From: Bacteroidaceae bacterium
GTDB lineage: Bacteria > Bacteroidota > Bacteroidia > Bacteroidales > Bacteroidaceae
Direction of reading: 5' to 3'
Length of the DNA stretch: 64,000 nt
Assembly (NCBI GenBank): GCA_017547385.1
Contig: JAFYPU010000024.1
Coordinates: 1-64,000 of the forward strand
Shown: positions 7,102 through 17,066 of the stretch, piece after piece
Layout of the letters: every line of letters starts with the position of its first letter
How positions within the stretch are numbered: position 1 is the first letter of the stretch
Program-made: the position numbers and the translations under genes
Notes under the pieces: generated by a model
What the model saw: only the letters and a program-made list of their open reading frames with translations
Database searches by the model: none
What the model was told of the DNA's origin: nothing

Positions 7102-9537
7102 ATGCATTTTTCATCCAAAACGATGCGGACACTCCTGCTGGCTGCCCCCTTTGTTATCCCCTCAGTTTCTGCCATAGCCGAAACACATCCCAAACATCAC
7201 ACACCCATTTCCGAAACATCACCGATGCTTCCCGACACTTCCAGAGTTGTGGAGGTGGACGAGGCCGTGGTGGTGGCTTCGCCCAAAGAGACTTCGCGCC
7301 TGCGGTGGCAGCCTTTGGCATCGTCGAGCTATGATGCTGCAACTTTGGCACTGCGCGGTGTGGAGCGTACCACCGACCTTTCGGCACTCGCGCCCAACCT
7401 CTACATGCCGAGCTATGGTTCGAAAATCACATCGGCCGTATACATTCGCGGCATCGGTGCTCGCATGAACACACCGGCCGTAGGACTATATGTGGACAAC
7501 GTGCCCTACCTTGACAAGAGTGCTTACAACTTCAGTTTCAACGGCATTGAGCGCATCGACGTGCTGCGCGGGCCGCAGGGAACTCTTTACGGACGCAACG
7601 CCATGGGAGGCCTCATCCGTATCTATACGGCCAATCCGCTCACACATCACGGCACCGAAATCAAACTCGGCGGTTCCACCCACAACGGAGGCCGCAAAGC
7701 ATCGTTCAACACCTTTCTGCATCCGCGCGAAAGCCTGGCACTGTCGCTCTCGGGCTATTACAACGGCAGCAACGGCTTCTATCATAACACCACCACGGGC
7801 GAAGCGGCCGACGGAGGCAATGCCGGGGGCTTGCGATTGCGTTTGGCACACCGTTACTCGGATTTATTGAAAATAGACTTCAATGCAGGATACGAATATA
7901 GCGACGAAAGAGCCTGCCCCTACTTCTACGACGGAGCTGTGGGCGAAGACGGCCATATCACCTCCCTCGACGAAGATCCATACGCCGATCTGCGCGGTCA
8001 GATTTCGGCCAACCACACACCGCGCTATCGCCGCAGCATGTTCAACAGCGGTTTGAACTTCACTTGGTTTGCACCGAATTTCACCGTATCCTCAATTACG
8101 GCTTACCAAATGTTGCGCGACCGTTTGCACATGGACCAGGACTTCATTCGTCCCGACATTTTCACACTCACACAAAGCCAGCGCATGCACAACCTCACGG
8201 AGGAGATTTCGCTGAAGAGCCTTCCCGGCCGTCGCTGGAACTGGACCACAGGTCTGTTTGCTTTCTATCAGAACCTGAACACCGAATGTCCCGTAACCTT
8301 CTACACCGACGGAGTTTCATATCTCAACAGCGTGCTTTCGGGGGTGTTCAGCGGATTGCAGCAAAGCCATCCGCAAATGCCGGCCATGGGGCTGATGCTC
8401 AACAATGCAAGCATCGGTTTCCTTTCAAACATGCACACACCCTCGGTGGGTGCGGCCCTTTTTCACGAGAGCACCATAAAGGATGTTGGAGTGCCGGGGC
8501 TGTCGTTCACAGCCGGGCTGCGCCTCGACTACGACCACCGTTCGCTCGACCTCCACTCATTCATGAATTCGCCCGTGGCTTATTCTTTTTGGATGGGAAG
8601 CCCCTACGCCGCACAGAGCAAGGACCCCGTAGCACCGCAAGTGGATGGCAACTTGCGCGACGATACTTGGCAATTGCTGCCCAAGTTCGGCCTGCAATAC
8701 GAGTTAGGCAACCGCCTCGGCAATGTCTATGCCACCGCAGCCAAAGGCTATCGCGCCGGAGGCTACAACATTCAGGCATATAGCGAACTGGCACAAACGG
8801 CTTTGCAACGTGAGTTGATGCTCGGTGCCATGGGTAAGATGGCCGCTGCCATGGGACAGTTTGTGCCCGCTGCGCCCGATGTGGAAACGCTTGCCTACAA
8901 GCCGGAAACTTCCTGGAACTATGAGGTAGGTGCCAAACTCAACTTCTTCGACGGTGCACTGCGTGCCGACGTGGCAGCATTCTGGCTGCAAACGCGCAAT
9001 CAGCAATTGGCCCGTTTCGCAGAGAGTGGCATGGGACGCATCATGGTCAACGCCGGCCGCAGTCGCAGTCTCGGTGTGGAAGCCTCGCTGCGCGGTGCCC
9101 TGCTGAGCGACCGGCTGATGCTCACGGCCAATTACGGTTTCACCGATGCCCGTTTCACCAGCCACAATCTGGGCGGCGGCATCGACTACACCGACAACCG
9201 CGTACCCTTTGTGCCGCGCCACACCCTCACAGCTGCGGCCGACTTCTCACAGAGAGTGAAGGGCGAACGTTTTGTGCGCTCAGCCGGTGGCGGTGTGGCA
9301 GTCAACTGTGCCGGCAACATCGTCTGGGACGAGGCCAACACTTTCAGCCAACCTTTCCACGCCACGCTCGACGCTTACCTCACTGTGCAGTTGGCCGGCA
9401 ACATAGGCCTGAAAATCTGGGGGCGCAACCTCACCGACACGCGCTACGCCACCTTCTCATTCGACAGCATGAGCCGACGCTACACGCAGCAAGGAGCACC
9501 ACGACACTTCGGTGCCGACCTTTCCATCAAGTTCTGA
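7102..9537 (+). CDS. TonB-dependent outer-membrane receptor
   Basis: An 811-residue outer-membrane receptor for an unknown ligand. The signal peptide is about residues 8-26 (from MRTLLLAAPFV); a start at 7123 would give a cleaner signal peptide. A plug domain follows, with VEVDEAVVVASPKET, VYIRGIGARMNTPAVGLYVDNVPY and IERIDVLRGPQGTLYGRNAMGGLIRI, then a 22-strand barrel ending in a terminal Phe (HFGADLSIKF). There is no N-terminal carboxypeptidase-regulatory-like domain and no SusD gene beside it, so it is not a SusC-type glycan importer. It resembles siderophore, haem or cobalamin type receptors, but nothing in the sequence fixes the ligand. A terminator follows immediately. Confidence 0.92.
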   Translation: MHFSSKTMRTLLLAAPFVIPSVSAIAETHPKHHTPISETSPMLPDTSRVVEVDEAVVVASPKETSRLRWQPLASSSYDAATLALRGVERTTDLSALAPNLYMPSYGSKITSAVYIRGIGARMNTPAVGLYVDNVPYLDKSAYNFSFNGIERIDVLRGPQGTLYGRNAMGGLIRIYTANPLTHHGTEIKLGGSTHNGGRKASFNTFLHPRESLALSLSGYYNGSNGFYHNTTTGEAADGGNAGGLRLRLAHRYSDLLKIDFNAGYEYSDERACPYFYDGAVGEDGHITSLDEDPYADLRGQISANHTPRYRRSMFNSGLNFTWFAPNFTVSSITAYQMLRDRLHMDQDFIRPDIFTLTQSQRMHNLTEEISLKSLPGRRWNWTTGLFAFYQNLNTECPVTFYTDGVSYLNSVLSGVFSGLQQSHPQMPAMGLMLNNASIGFLSNMHTPSVGAALFHESTIKDVGVPGLSFTAGLRLDYDHRSLDLHSFMNSPVAYSFWMGSPYAAQSKDPVAPQVDGNLRDDTWQLLPKFGLQYELGNRLGNVYATAAKGYRAGGYNIQAYSELAQTALQRELMLGAMGKMAAAMGQFVPAAPDVETLAYKPETSWNYEVGAKLNFFDGALRADVAAFWLQTRNQQLARFAESGMGRIMVNAGRSRSLGVEASLRGALLSDRLMLTANYGFTDARFTSHNLGGGIDYTDNRVPFVPRHTLTAAADFSQRVKGERFVRSAGGGVAVNCAGNIVWDEANTFSQPFHATLDAYLTVQLAGNIGLKIWGRNLTDTRYATFSFDSMSRRYTQQGAPRHFGADLSIKF

Positions 9538-9544
9538 AACATCA

Positions 9545-9573
9545 GGGGAAGCCTCACGGGTTTCCCCTTTTTT
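9545..9573 (+). terminator. Terminator after the TonB-dependent receptor
   Basis: GGGGAAGCC and GGTTTCCCC form a 9-bp stem with one G-T pair around TCACG, followed by six T. It starts eight bases after the stop codon. Confidence 0.8.
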
Positions 9574-9671
9574 GATCTATCCCGTTCTTCCAACCGTGCA
9601 GAGAAGTGCTCATCCCTTGTAAAGTTCCCGAGAGCGCATCCAAAGTTTCTCCCGAGTGCTTGCAAAGTATG

Positions 9672-9755
9672 TTGCAAGCCTTGAGATAAATATTGCAAGG
9701 CTTGGGATATATATTGCAAGACATGAAATATATATTGCAAGGCTTGCAATATACT
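9672..9755. repeat. 21-bp tandem array (four units)
   Basis: TTGCAAG starts at 9672, 9693, 9714 and 9735, so the period is exactly 21 bases. The units read roughly TTGCAAGGCTTGGGATATATA with changes in the middle. The rest of the 468-base gap between the receptor and the efflux operon holds a terminator at its left end and no supported gene. The period equals that of the palindromic repeat modules elsewhere in the window, but the bases differ apart from a shared CTTGCA core. Confidence 0.75.
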
Positions 9756-10005
9756 TTTAAGGCACTCCGGAGAACTTCACTGTGCCTCCCGATAACTTCC
9801 GGAAGCCGAAAGAAGTTTTCTCCTCGGCATCGGCGCATTTATAAAATTCCGGAACTGCATTCCCTGCCGAGTTCCGACATTTTGTGCTTTGCAAGCGTTT
9901 CAACGGAAGTTTTCTCGCATTTTTTTCGTAAACTTGCCGACAAAGTATTAAACTTTATAGTTTTTTACACATCAAGATTACAGAAACAAAAACACATTAT
10001 TAAAT

Positions 10006-11091
10006 ATGAACAAATACGTTAAATGGAGCATCGTAGGCGTTGTGGTGCTCGGACTGACAGGTTTAGGCATACGCACTTTCGTACCCCGTGAAAACGAAGA
10101 CCTCAAGCAAAACGCTCCCGCCAAGGGAGGTAAAAACGGACAGCAAGGCAAAGCACTCAACGTGCGAGCCGTGGTGTTGGGCGAACAGTCGCTCACCGAC
10201 GGCATTTATGTCAGCGGCAGCCTGGTGCCCGACGAAGAGGTGAGCCTCTCGTTTGAAACTTCCGGAAAAATCACCGGTATTTTCTTCAAGGAAGGAGCAC
10301 ACGTGGCACAGGGACAATTGTTGGCCAAAATCAACGATGCTCCCTTGCAAGCCGAACTCAGAAAAAAGCAGGCACAACTCAAATTGATGCAAGACCGCTT
10401 GTTTCGTGCCAAAGCCTTGCTCGAAAAAGAAGCCGTAAGTAAGGAGGCCTTTCAGGAAGCCGAAGCCAACCTCGCTGCGCTCAAGGCCGAAATCGACGGC
10501 GTGAAAGCACAAATTGCACAAACCGAACTCCGTGCTCCTTTCTCGGGAATTATCGGTCTTCGCCAGGTGAGCCAGGGTGCTTTTGCCACCACTGCCACCA
10601 CCGTAGCCACACTGACAAAAACAAAGCCTCTGAAGGTGGAATTCAGTGTTCCCGAACGCTATGCCGGCACATTGGCAGCCGGCACACCGCTCACCTTTAC
10701 GGCCGAGGGCGACCTCACCCCACGTCAGGCCAAAGTGTATGCCTCCGATTCGCGTGTTGACCCCGAAACCCGCACTTACACCATCCGTGCCCTCTATGCC
10801 AATGCCGACGGTCGTCTGGTGCCGGGCCGATATGTGAGCGTCAATCTCACCACACGCCAATACGACCGCACATTGGCCGTGCCGAGTGAAGCCATCGTCT
10901 CAGAGATGGGCATTGACAAGGTGTTCCTCTGCAAGAATGGCAAAGCCGAAGCAGTGGAAATCAGCAAGGGACTCCGCACCGACGCTCAAGTGCAAGTGTT
11001 GAAAGGGCTCAGCGTTGGCGACACCGTCATCACCAGCGGAACCATGCAGCTGCGACAAGGACAATCGGTGGTCGTAACCGTCAGCAAATAA
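10006..11091 (+). CDS. RND efflux periplasmic adaptor subunit
   Basis: A 361-residue membrane-fusion protein that bridges an RND pump and a TolC channel. An N-terminal hydrophobic segment (about 5-25) anchors or exports it. The halves of the lipoyl domain are seen as GTAF-like strands around residues 70-110 and 180-200, with APFSGIIGLRQVSQGAF as the family signature. A helical hairpin lies between them, rich in Ala, Lys and Glu (about 110-170), then the beta-barrel domain. No lipobox is evident. It is the first gene of a three-gene operon with the pump 83 bases on and the channel behind it. Confidence 0.93.
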   Translation: MNKYVKWSIVGVVVLGLTGLGIRTFVPRENEDLKQNAPAKGGKNGQQGKALNVRAVVLGEQSLTDGIYVSGSLVPDEEVSLSFETSGKITGIFFKEGAHVAQGQLLAKINDAPLQAELRKKQAQLKLMQDRLFRAKALLEKEAVSKEAFQEAEANLAALKAEIDGVKAQIAQTELRAPFSGIIGLRQVSQGAFATTATTVATLTKTKPLKVEFSVPERYAGTLAAGTPLTFTAEGDLTPRQAKVYASDSRVDPETRTYTIRALYANADGRLVPGRYVSVNLTTRQYDRTLAVPSEAIVSEMGIDKVFLCKNGKAEAVEISKGLRTDAQVQVLKGLSVGDTVITSGTMQLRQGQSVVVTVSK

Positions 11092-11174
11092 GCGGCACGC
11101 CACTTTCTCTATAAGAGGAGAGCCGTCGTCGCCCCCTCCCCAACGTTCAACGTTCAATCCCTCAACAAATCCCC

Positions 11175-14100
11175 ATGAACATTTCCGAACTTTCCATACG
11201 CCGCCCGGTATTGGCCACTGTGCTTACGCTGATTATCTTGTTGTTTGGAACCATCGGCTACTTCACACTGGGCGTTCGCGAATACCCCTCGGTGGACAAC
11301 CCCATCATCTCCGTTTCGTGTTCCTACCCCGGAGCCAACGCCGATGTCATTGAAAGCCAAATCACCGAGCCTCTCGAGCAAAACATCAACGGTATTCCGG
11401 GCATCCGCTCGCTGACCAGTGTGAGCCAGCAGGGCTCCAGCCGCATCACCGTCGAGTTCGAACTCTCCGTCGACCTCGAGACTGCTGCCAACGACGTGCG
11501 CGACAAGGTGTCGAGAGCACAACGCAATCTTCCCCGCGACTGCGACCCGCCCACCGTTTCGAAGGCCGACGCCGACGCAATGCCCATCTTGATGGTAGCC
11601 ATACAGAGCGACAAACGTTCACTGCTGGAGTTGAGCGAAATTGCGGACCTCACGGTGAAGGAACAACTGCAAACAATCCCCGAAGTGTCGAGCGTGATGA
11701 TTTGGGGTGAGAAGCGATATTGCATGCGGCTGTGGCTTGACCCCGTGAAAATGTCGGGCTACAGCATAACCCCCATGGATGTGAAGAACGCACTCGATCG
11801 CGAAAACGTGGAATTGCCCTCAGGCTCCATCGAAGGCAACACCACAGAGCTTTCCATCCGCACCATGGGACAGATGCACACCACCGAGGAGTTCAACAAC
11901 CTTGTCATCAAGGAGCAAGACGGCCGCATCATCCGCTTCAGCGACATCGGCCGCGCCGAACTCGCACCGCGCGACATCAAGAGCTACATGAAGATGAACG
12001 GGGTGCCCATGGTGGGAGTGGCAGTGGTGCCACAGCCGGGAGCCAACCACATCAACATTGCCGATGCCGTGCACGAACGAATGGAGCAAATGCGCAAGGA
12101 TTTGCCCGAAGACGTGCATTTCGACTACGGCTTCGACAACACAAAATTCATCCGTGCTTCCATCAGCGAAGTGGAAACGACGGTGTACGAAGCCTTTGTG
12201 CTCGTTATCATCATCATCTTCCTGTTCCTGCGCGACTGGCGCGTAACCCTGGTGCCCTGCATCGTTATTCCGGTTTCGCTCATCGGAGCTTTCTTCATCA
12301 TGTATCTTTGCGGCTTCTCCATCAACGTACTCTCAATGTTGGCCATCGTGCTCTCGGTGGGTCTCGTCGTGGACGACGCCATTGTGATGACCGAGAACAT
12401 TTATATACGTATAGAGCGCGGAATGAAACCTTTCGAGGCCGGTATTGAGGGAGCCAAAGAAATTTTCTTTGCTGTGATTTCCACAACCGTAACCTTGGTA
12501 GCCGTATTCTTACCCATCGTTTTCATGGAAGGCACAACGGGTCGTCTGTTCCGTGAGTTCAGTTTCGTGGTAGCCGGCTCAGTGATTATCTCCTCGTTTG
12601 CCGCTCTCACATTTACCCCCATGCTGGCCACGAAGTTGTTGGTGCGTCGCGAAGAGAAAAACTGGTTCTACAGAAAAACCGAGCCTTTCTTTGAAGGAAT
12701 GAACCGCATCTACCTGAAATGGCTCACGGCTTTCCTGCGCCGCCGTTGGGTGGCCATCCCCGTGATGGTGGTGGCCCTGGGAGCTGCGGCATGGATGTGG
12801 ATTTCCGTACCGGCCGAAATGGCACCACTCGAAGACCGTTCGAGTATCACCATCCGCACTTCCGGTCCTGAGGGCGTAACGTATGAATACATGCGTGACT
12901 ACACCGAGGACATCAACCGCCTGGCCGATTCGCTCATGCCTGATGCCGAATTTATCACTGCGCGTGTGTCCTCTGGATCCGGCAACATTCAAATCACGCT
13001 GAAAGACCTTAACGAACGCGATTACTCGCAGATGGACGTGGCCGAACGCCTTTCGAAAGCTGTGCGCACAAAGACAGATGCTCGCGCCTTTGTTCAGCAA
13101 CAAAGCACTTTTGGTGGTCGACGCGGTGCGATGCCTGTGCAATATGTACTGCAGGCCACCAACATTGAAAAACTGCAAGAGGTGCTTCCCAAGTTCATGG
13201 CGCAGGTTTACGACAACCCCACGTTCCAGATGGCAGATGTTGACCTGAAATTCTCCAAGCCTGAGGTGCGACTTTCCGTCAACCGAGAGAAAGCCAACAT
13301 GATGGGCGTAAGCACCAAAGACATTGCACAAACATTGCAGTATGGCCTCAGCGGACAGCGTATGGGCTATCTCTACATGAACGGGAAGCAGTATGAAATC
13401 GTGGGCGAGATTAACCGACAACAGCGTAACGACCCCGGAAATCTGAAAGCCATCTATATGCGTTCCGCAGACGGACAGATGATACAGATGGAAAACCTCG
13501 TCGACCTCATGGAAAGCATTGCGCCACCCAAGCTCTACCGCTACAATCGTTTTGTCTCTGCCACCATTTCTGCAGGTTTGGCAGACGGAAAAACCATCGG
13601 CGAGGGTCTTGACGAAATGGACAAGATAGCGAAAGCCACACTCGACGACACATTCCGCACAGCCCTTGCCGGCGATTCCAAAGAGTTCCGCGAAAGCTCG
13701 TCAAGCCTTATCTTCGCCTTTGCATTGGCACTGCTGCTCATCTACCTCATTCTCGCAGCTCAGTTCGAGAGTTTCAAAGATCCCTTTGTCATCATGCTCA
13801 CTGTTCCGCTCGCCGTGTGCGGTGCCTTGATCTTCATGCTGGTGGGAGGACAGACCATGAACATCTTCAGCCAAATCGGTATCATCATGCTCATCGGCCT
13901 TGTGGCGAAAAATGGTATCCTCATTGTGGAATTTGCCAACCAACGCCAGAAAGCCGGCGAAGACAAGATGACCGCCATCCGCGAGGCCTCAGCGCAGCGT
14001 CTGCGCCCCATCCTCATGACCAGCGTATCCACCATCCTCGGCTTGCTGCCCTTGATGTTTGCTACGGGCGAAGGGTGCAACGGACGCATCGCCATGGGAA

Positions 14101-14204
14101 CAGCCGTGGTGGGTGGCATGCTCATCTCCACGCTCCTGACCATGTTCATCGTGCCGGCCATCTACTCTTTCCTGTCCACCAATCTCTCAAAGAAGAAAGC
14201 ATAA
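11175..14204 (+). CDS. RND family multidrug efflux permease (AcrB-like)
   Basis: A 1009-residue inner-membrane pump of the hydrophobe/amphiphile efflux RND family. It starts with the usual MNISELSIRRPVLATVLTLI helix, then the first porter domain, then helices 2-6. The proton-relay aspartates are present in VGLVVDDAIVMTENI in helix 4. The second half repeats this plan, with the conserved GLVAKNGILIVEFANQ in helix 10. The length is slightly below E. coli AcrB (1049), as is usual for this phylum. Its adaptor lies upstream and TolC 21 bases downstream. Substrates such as antibiotics, bile salts or dyes cannot be told from sequence. Confidence 0.95.
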   Translation: MNISELSIRRPVLATVLTLIILLFGTIGYFTLGVREYPSVDNPIISVSCSYPGANADVIESQITEPLEQNINGIPGIRSLTSVSQQGSSRITVEFELSVDLETAANDVRDKVSRAQRNLPRDCDPPTVSKADADAMPILMVAIQSDKRSLLELSEIADLTVKEQLQTIPEVSSVMIWGEKRYCMRLWLDPVKMSGYSITPMDVKNALDRENVELPSGSIEGNTTELSIRTMGQMHTTEEFNNLVIKEQDGRIIRFSDIGRAELAPRDIKSYMKMNGVPMVGVAVVPQPGANHINIADAVHERMEQMRKDLPEDVHFDYGFDNTKFIRASISEVETTVYEAFVLVIIIIFLFLRDWRVTLVPCIVIPVSLIGAFFIMYLCGFSINVLSMLAIVLSVGLVVDDAIVMTENIYIRIERGMKPFEAGIEGAKEIFFAVISTTVTLVAVFLPIVFMEGTTGRLFREFSFVVAGSVIISSFAALTFTPMLATKLLVRREEKNWFYRKTEPFFEGMNRIYLKWLTAFLRRRWVAIPVMVVALGAAAWMWISVPAEMAPLEDRSSITIRTSGPEGVTYEYMRDYTEDINRLADSLMPDAEFITARVSSGSGNIQITLKDLNERDYSQMDVAERLSKAVRTKTDARAFVQQQSTFGGRRGAMPVQYVLQATNIEKLQEVLPKFMAQVYDNPTFQMADVDLKFSKPEVRLSVNREKANMMGVSTKDIAQTLQYGLSGQRMGYLYMNGKQYEIVGEINRQQRNDPGNLKAIYMRSADGQMIQMENLVDLMESIAPPKLYRYNRFVSATISAGLADGKTIGEGLDEMDKIAKATLDDTFRTALAGDSKEFRESSSSLIFAFALALLLIYLILAAQFESFKDPFVIMLTVPLAVCGALIFMLVGGQTMNIFSQIGIIMLIGLVAKNGILIVEFANQRQKAGEDKMTAIREASAQRLRPILMTSVSTILGLLPLMFATGEGCNGRIAMGTAVVGGMLISTLLTMFIVPAIYSFLSTNLSKKKA

Positions 14205-14225
14205 ATTCATCCACAAATCCGAAAT

Positions 14226-15581
14226 ATGAAAAAGCTTCTTATATATATTATATGTATCGCTTGCAGCCTTGAACTCACCGCACAGACTGCCACCCCCACC
14301 ACGGCAGACACGCTAATAAGCGCAGAGCCGGCCACACTGGCACACTTCATCAGCACCGGTCTGCAAAACAACTACCGGCTGCGCATTGTCCGCAACGAAG
14401 AACGCTTGGCCGAAAGCAATGCCACGCGTGCCAATGCCGGTATGCTGCCTTCGGTTTCAGCTTCGGCCGGTTACGGCGGAGCACTCAATAGTTCCAACAC
14501 CACAGCACGCGGCACAGGTGAAACAAGCCGCAGTCGCAACGTCCTTGACCACACGCTACACGCCGGCATCAACGCTGAATGGACCATTTTCGATGGTTTT
14601 AAGATTCAGACCAACTATCAACGATTGCAGGAACTGCGTCGGCAGAGTGCCACACAGACACGCGTTGCTATCGAAGACTATGTGGCAGAACTTACCTCCG
14701 AATACTACAACTTCATCCGCCAACGTCTGCGCATGCGCAACCTGCGTCATGCCGTAGCCCTATCGAAGGAACGTCTGCGCATCGTGTTGGAACGCTACAC
14801 CATCGGTAGTGCGTCGCGCCTCGACCTGCAGCAAGCACAGGTAGACTTCAATGCCGACAGTGCGCTGAGCCTGAAGCAGCACGAAGTACTGGCGTCGTCG
14901 CTCATCCGACTCTACGACCTCATGGCTATAAAGGACATGAGCAAACGCTTCACCGTGGCCGACACCGCCATCGACGTAGACACACATTTGCTCCTCGACA
15001 CCCTGTGGAGCACCACCCTGCGCACCAATGCCAACCTGCTGAACGCAGCCCACAACCGCACGTTGTCGGAAATCGATCTGCGGAGCGTGCGCAGTCGCGA
15101 CTACCCCTACGTGAAGCTGAACGCCGCATACGGATACACCCACAACAACTACGGAAGCGGCAACACCGTCAAGCGCCACAACTGGGGCTTGGACTTCGGT
15201 GTAACCGTGGGATACAAAATCTTCGACGGTAACCGCAGACGTGAGCGACGCAACGCTGAAATCAACCTCGAGAATACCGAATTGGCACGTCAGGAGATTG
15301 AGCACAGTCTACGCGCTGACCTTGCTGATTTATGGCAGGCTTACAAGAACAACCTGCGTCTGCTGGCACTCGAACGCGAGAACCTGATTACCGCCAAGGA
15401 GAATCATTACATCGCTTGCGAACGCTTCATGCTGGGCAACCTCTCCGGTATTGAGATGCGCGAAGCCCAACAAAACCTCCTGGATGCCGAAGAGCGTATC
15501 CTGGATGCCGAATTCAACACAAAGCTTTGCGAAATCTCTCTCCGGCAAATCAGTGGTGGAATTATGCACTATGCGAAATAG
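14226..15581 (+). CDS. TolC family outer-membrane efflux channel
   Basis: A 451-residue exported protein with signal peptide at about 1-20 (MKKLLIYIICIACSLELTAQ). Two internally similar halves of long helices and short barrel strands follow, as in TolC. Marker segments are WTIFDGFKIQTNYQRLQELR in the first half and VGYKIFDGNRRRERRNAEINL in the second. It forms the trimeric outer-membrane exit duct for the RND pump encoded just upstream. A strong terminator 25 bases after the stop ends the operon. Confidence 0.93.
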   Translation: MKKLLIYIICIACSLELTAQTATPTTADTLISAEPATLAHFISTGLQNNYRLRIVRNEERLAESNATRANAGMLPSVSASAGYGGALNSSNTTARGTGETSRSRNVLDHTLHAGINAEWTIFDGFKIQTNYQRLQELRRQSATQTRVAIEDYVAELTSEYYNFIRQRLRMRNLRHAVALSKERLRIVLERYTIGSASRLDLQQAQVDFNADSALSLKQHEVLASSLIRLYDLMAIKDMSKRFTVADTAIDVDTHLLLDTLWSTTLRTNANLLNAAHNRTLSEIDLRSVRSRDYPYVKLNAAYGYTHNNYGSGNTVKRHNWGLDFGVTVGYKIFDGNRRRERRNAEINLENTELARQEIEHSLRADLADLWQAYKNNLRLLALERENLITAKENHYIACERFMLGNLSGIEMREAQQNLLDAEERILDAEFNTKLCEISLRQISGGIMHYAK

Positions 15582-15606
15582 CAGCCACACTATCACACAT
15601 CATAGT

Positions 15607-15645
15607 CCCCCGTCTTTGATTGAGAGACGGGGGATTTTGTTTTTG
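15607..15645 (+). terminator. Terminator of the RND efflux operon
   Basis: CCCCCGTCT and AGACGGGGG form a perfect 9-bp stem around a 9-base loop, followed by ATTTTGTTTTT. Confidence 0.85.
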
Positions 15646-15860
15646 AGCCCGGCTCTCCGAGAGAACATATCGCACAACACGAAAAGCAGAACAGATACAA
15701 AGATTTTCCACTCGATGCGTGGAAAATTGCCCTTATTATTCCCATACACCAAAAATAAAATCACATTTTTGTGAAACGCAAAGGGGATTTACGTGTATGC
15801 AGTCATAGAAAGATCTTTCCGAAACACGCACTTACACGTACAACCAACAAACCTACAAAC

Positions 15861-17066
15861 ATGAGACACACTTTTATCCTCTCCTTACTGATTGCTCTGC
15901 TGCCGCACTGCAAAACTGCGGCACAGACCATCGAACCTCAGGACATCAAGAGCATCTTGGTGGAAAAGCACGACCCATCTTGGTATCGCATGCAGCAACA
16001 GGCCTGGCACAAGGAAATTCTCTCAAATCCAAGGAACGAACGAGCATGGCGCAATTGCTATGAAGCCACACGCTATTGGGAGAAAATGATAAAGGCTGTC
16101 GAATCTGACGGATTGAACATGCAAGAAATTCACCCCAATTCGGACAGCCTCATGACCCTTATGCAGAAGTCCATTCCCAACACATACACGTTTCACCTGT
16201 GCTACGGGCGCCACTATGCTGACAGGCCGGAAGCCAAACAACACATGGAAGAAGCCATCCGACTGATGCCGGAAAATCCTGGCATGGACTACGATATTCT
16301 CATCAGCTATCTCTGGTTGAGCGGACAATATGACCGCCTCCCCAATATGTGCCGACGCTGCAGCGAAGAGACTTCCTATCCCCTGAAAGTGCTGGAGTAC
16401 AACTACAACCAGCTCGTAACTCTCGAAAGGAACGCTGTCATCATTTGCGATGGCGACATCGAGCTAATTCCGAAGCTTCTGCTGCAACACGGCCTCGACA
16501 TACGAACCGATGTCGAGGTTGTGCCGGCCGCATTCCTCTGGCATGAAAAACGCTTTGAGCGCATATGCAAGCGGCTGAACATTGCAAAATGGCAGGAAAG
16601 CGATTCAACCATTCTGAGAGAGATAGATCAAAACATTGCGTCCAAGCTCGCACATCTTGTCGACGAATTGCGAAAAGACAACCGCACACTCTACATGTCC
16701 TGTTCCGCTCCCCCACTCCTTGCCCCCAAGGGAAAAACACTCCGCAGCGAAGGATTGGTTTTGAGTTGCAAGGATGAGCCATACGACAACATTGCTCGCG
16801 CTTTCCAAAACGTGGAACTGCACTACGAACTGGGCTATCTGCGCAAGCCGAACTTAGGGGGCGATGATGTGTGGTACGCAGGCGAATTGCTACACTACAA
16901 CACCATCTTGCTGCTGGCACCGCTCATGCAGAAATATGTGGAGAAGGGAATGAGAGACAAGGCTGAGAACCTTTATTACTTGTTGAAGAAAGGTAGCACC
17001 CTCCTGCAGCTGGACGAGAAGCACTTCCGAAATCTTGAGGGTGAATTGCAAAAAAACAAGCCATGA
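15861..17066 (+). CDS. Secreted protein of unknown function, coupled to an ECF sigma gene
   Basis: A 401-residue protein that I do not recognise. I start it at the ATG at 15861 (MRHTFILSLLIALLPHC), which gives a clean signal peptide ending near TAAQ at residue 21; the 30 in-frame codons upstream are basic and look non-coding. The mature part is helical, with repeated Tyr/Trp-rich pairs of helices that suggest TPR-like solenoid repeats (for example NERAWRNCYEATRYW and RLMPENPGMDYDILISYLWLSGQY). Its stop overlaps the start of the ECF sigma gene in an ATGA, so the two are translationally coupled. A role in sensing or responding to the envelope signal of that sigma factor is an inference from position only. 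Confidence 0.8.
   Translation: MRHTFILSLLIALLPHCKTAAQTIEPQDIKSILVEKHDPSWYRMQQQAWHKEILSNPRNERAWRNCYEATRYWEKMIKAVESDGLNMQEIHPNSDSLMTLMQKSIPNTYTFHLCYGRHYADRPEAKQHMEEAIRLMPENPGMDYDILISYLWLSGQYDRLPNMCRRCSEETSYPLKVLEYNYNQLVTLERNAVIICDGDIELIPKLLLQHGLDIRTDVEVVPAAFLWHEKRFERICKRLNIAKWQESDSTILREIDQNIASKLAHLVDELRKDNRTLYMSCSAPPLLAPKGKTLRSEGLVLSCKDEPYDNIARAFQNVELHYELGYLRKPNLGGDDVWYAGELLHYNTILLLAPLMQKYVEKGMRDKAENLYYLLKKGSTLLQLDEKHFRNLEGELQKNKP

Noticed and set aside
9693..10022. Plus-strand frame beginning with heptad-like ILQ repeats
   Set aside because: The heptads are a by-product of the 21-bp tandem array; the rest of the frame has no protein-like pattern and runs into the start of the efflux adaptor gene.
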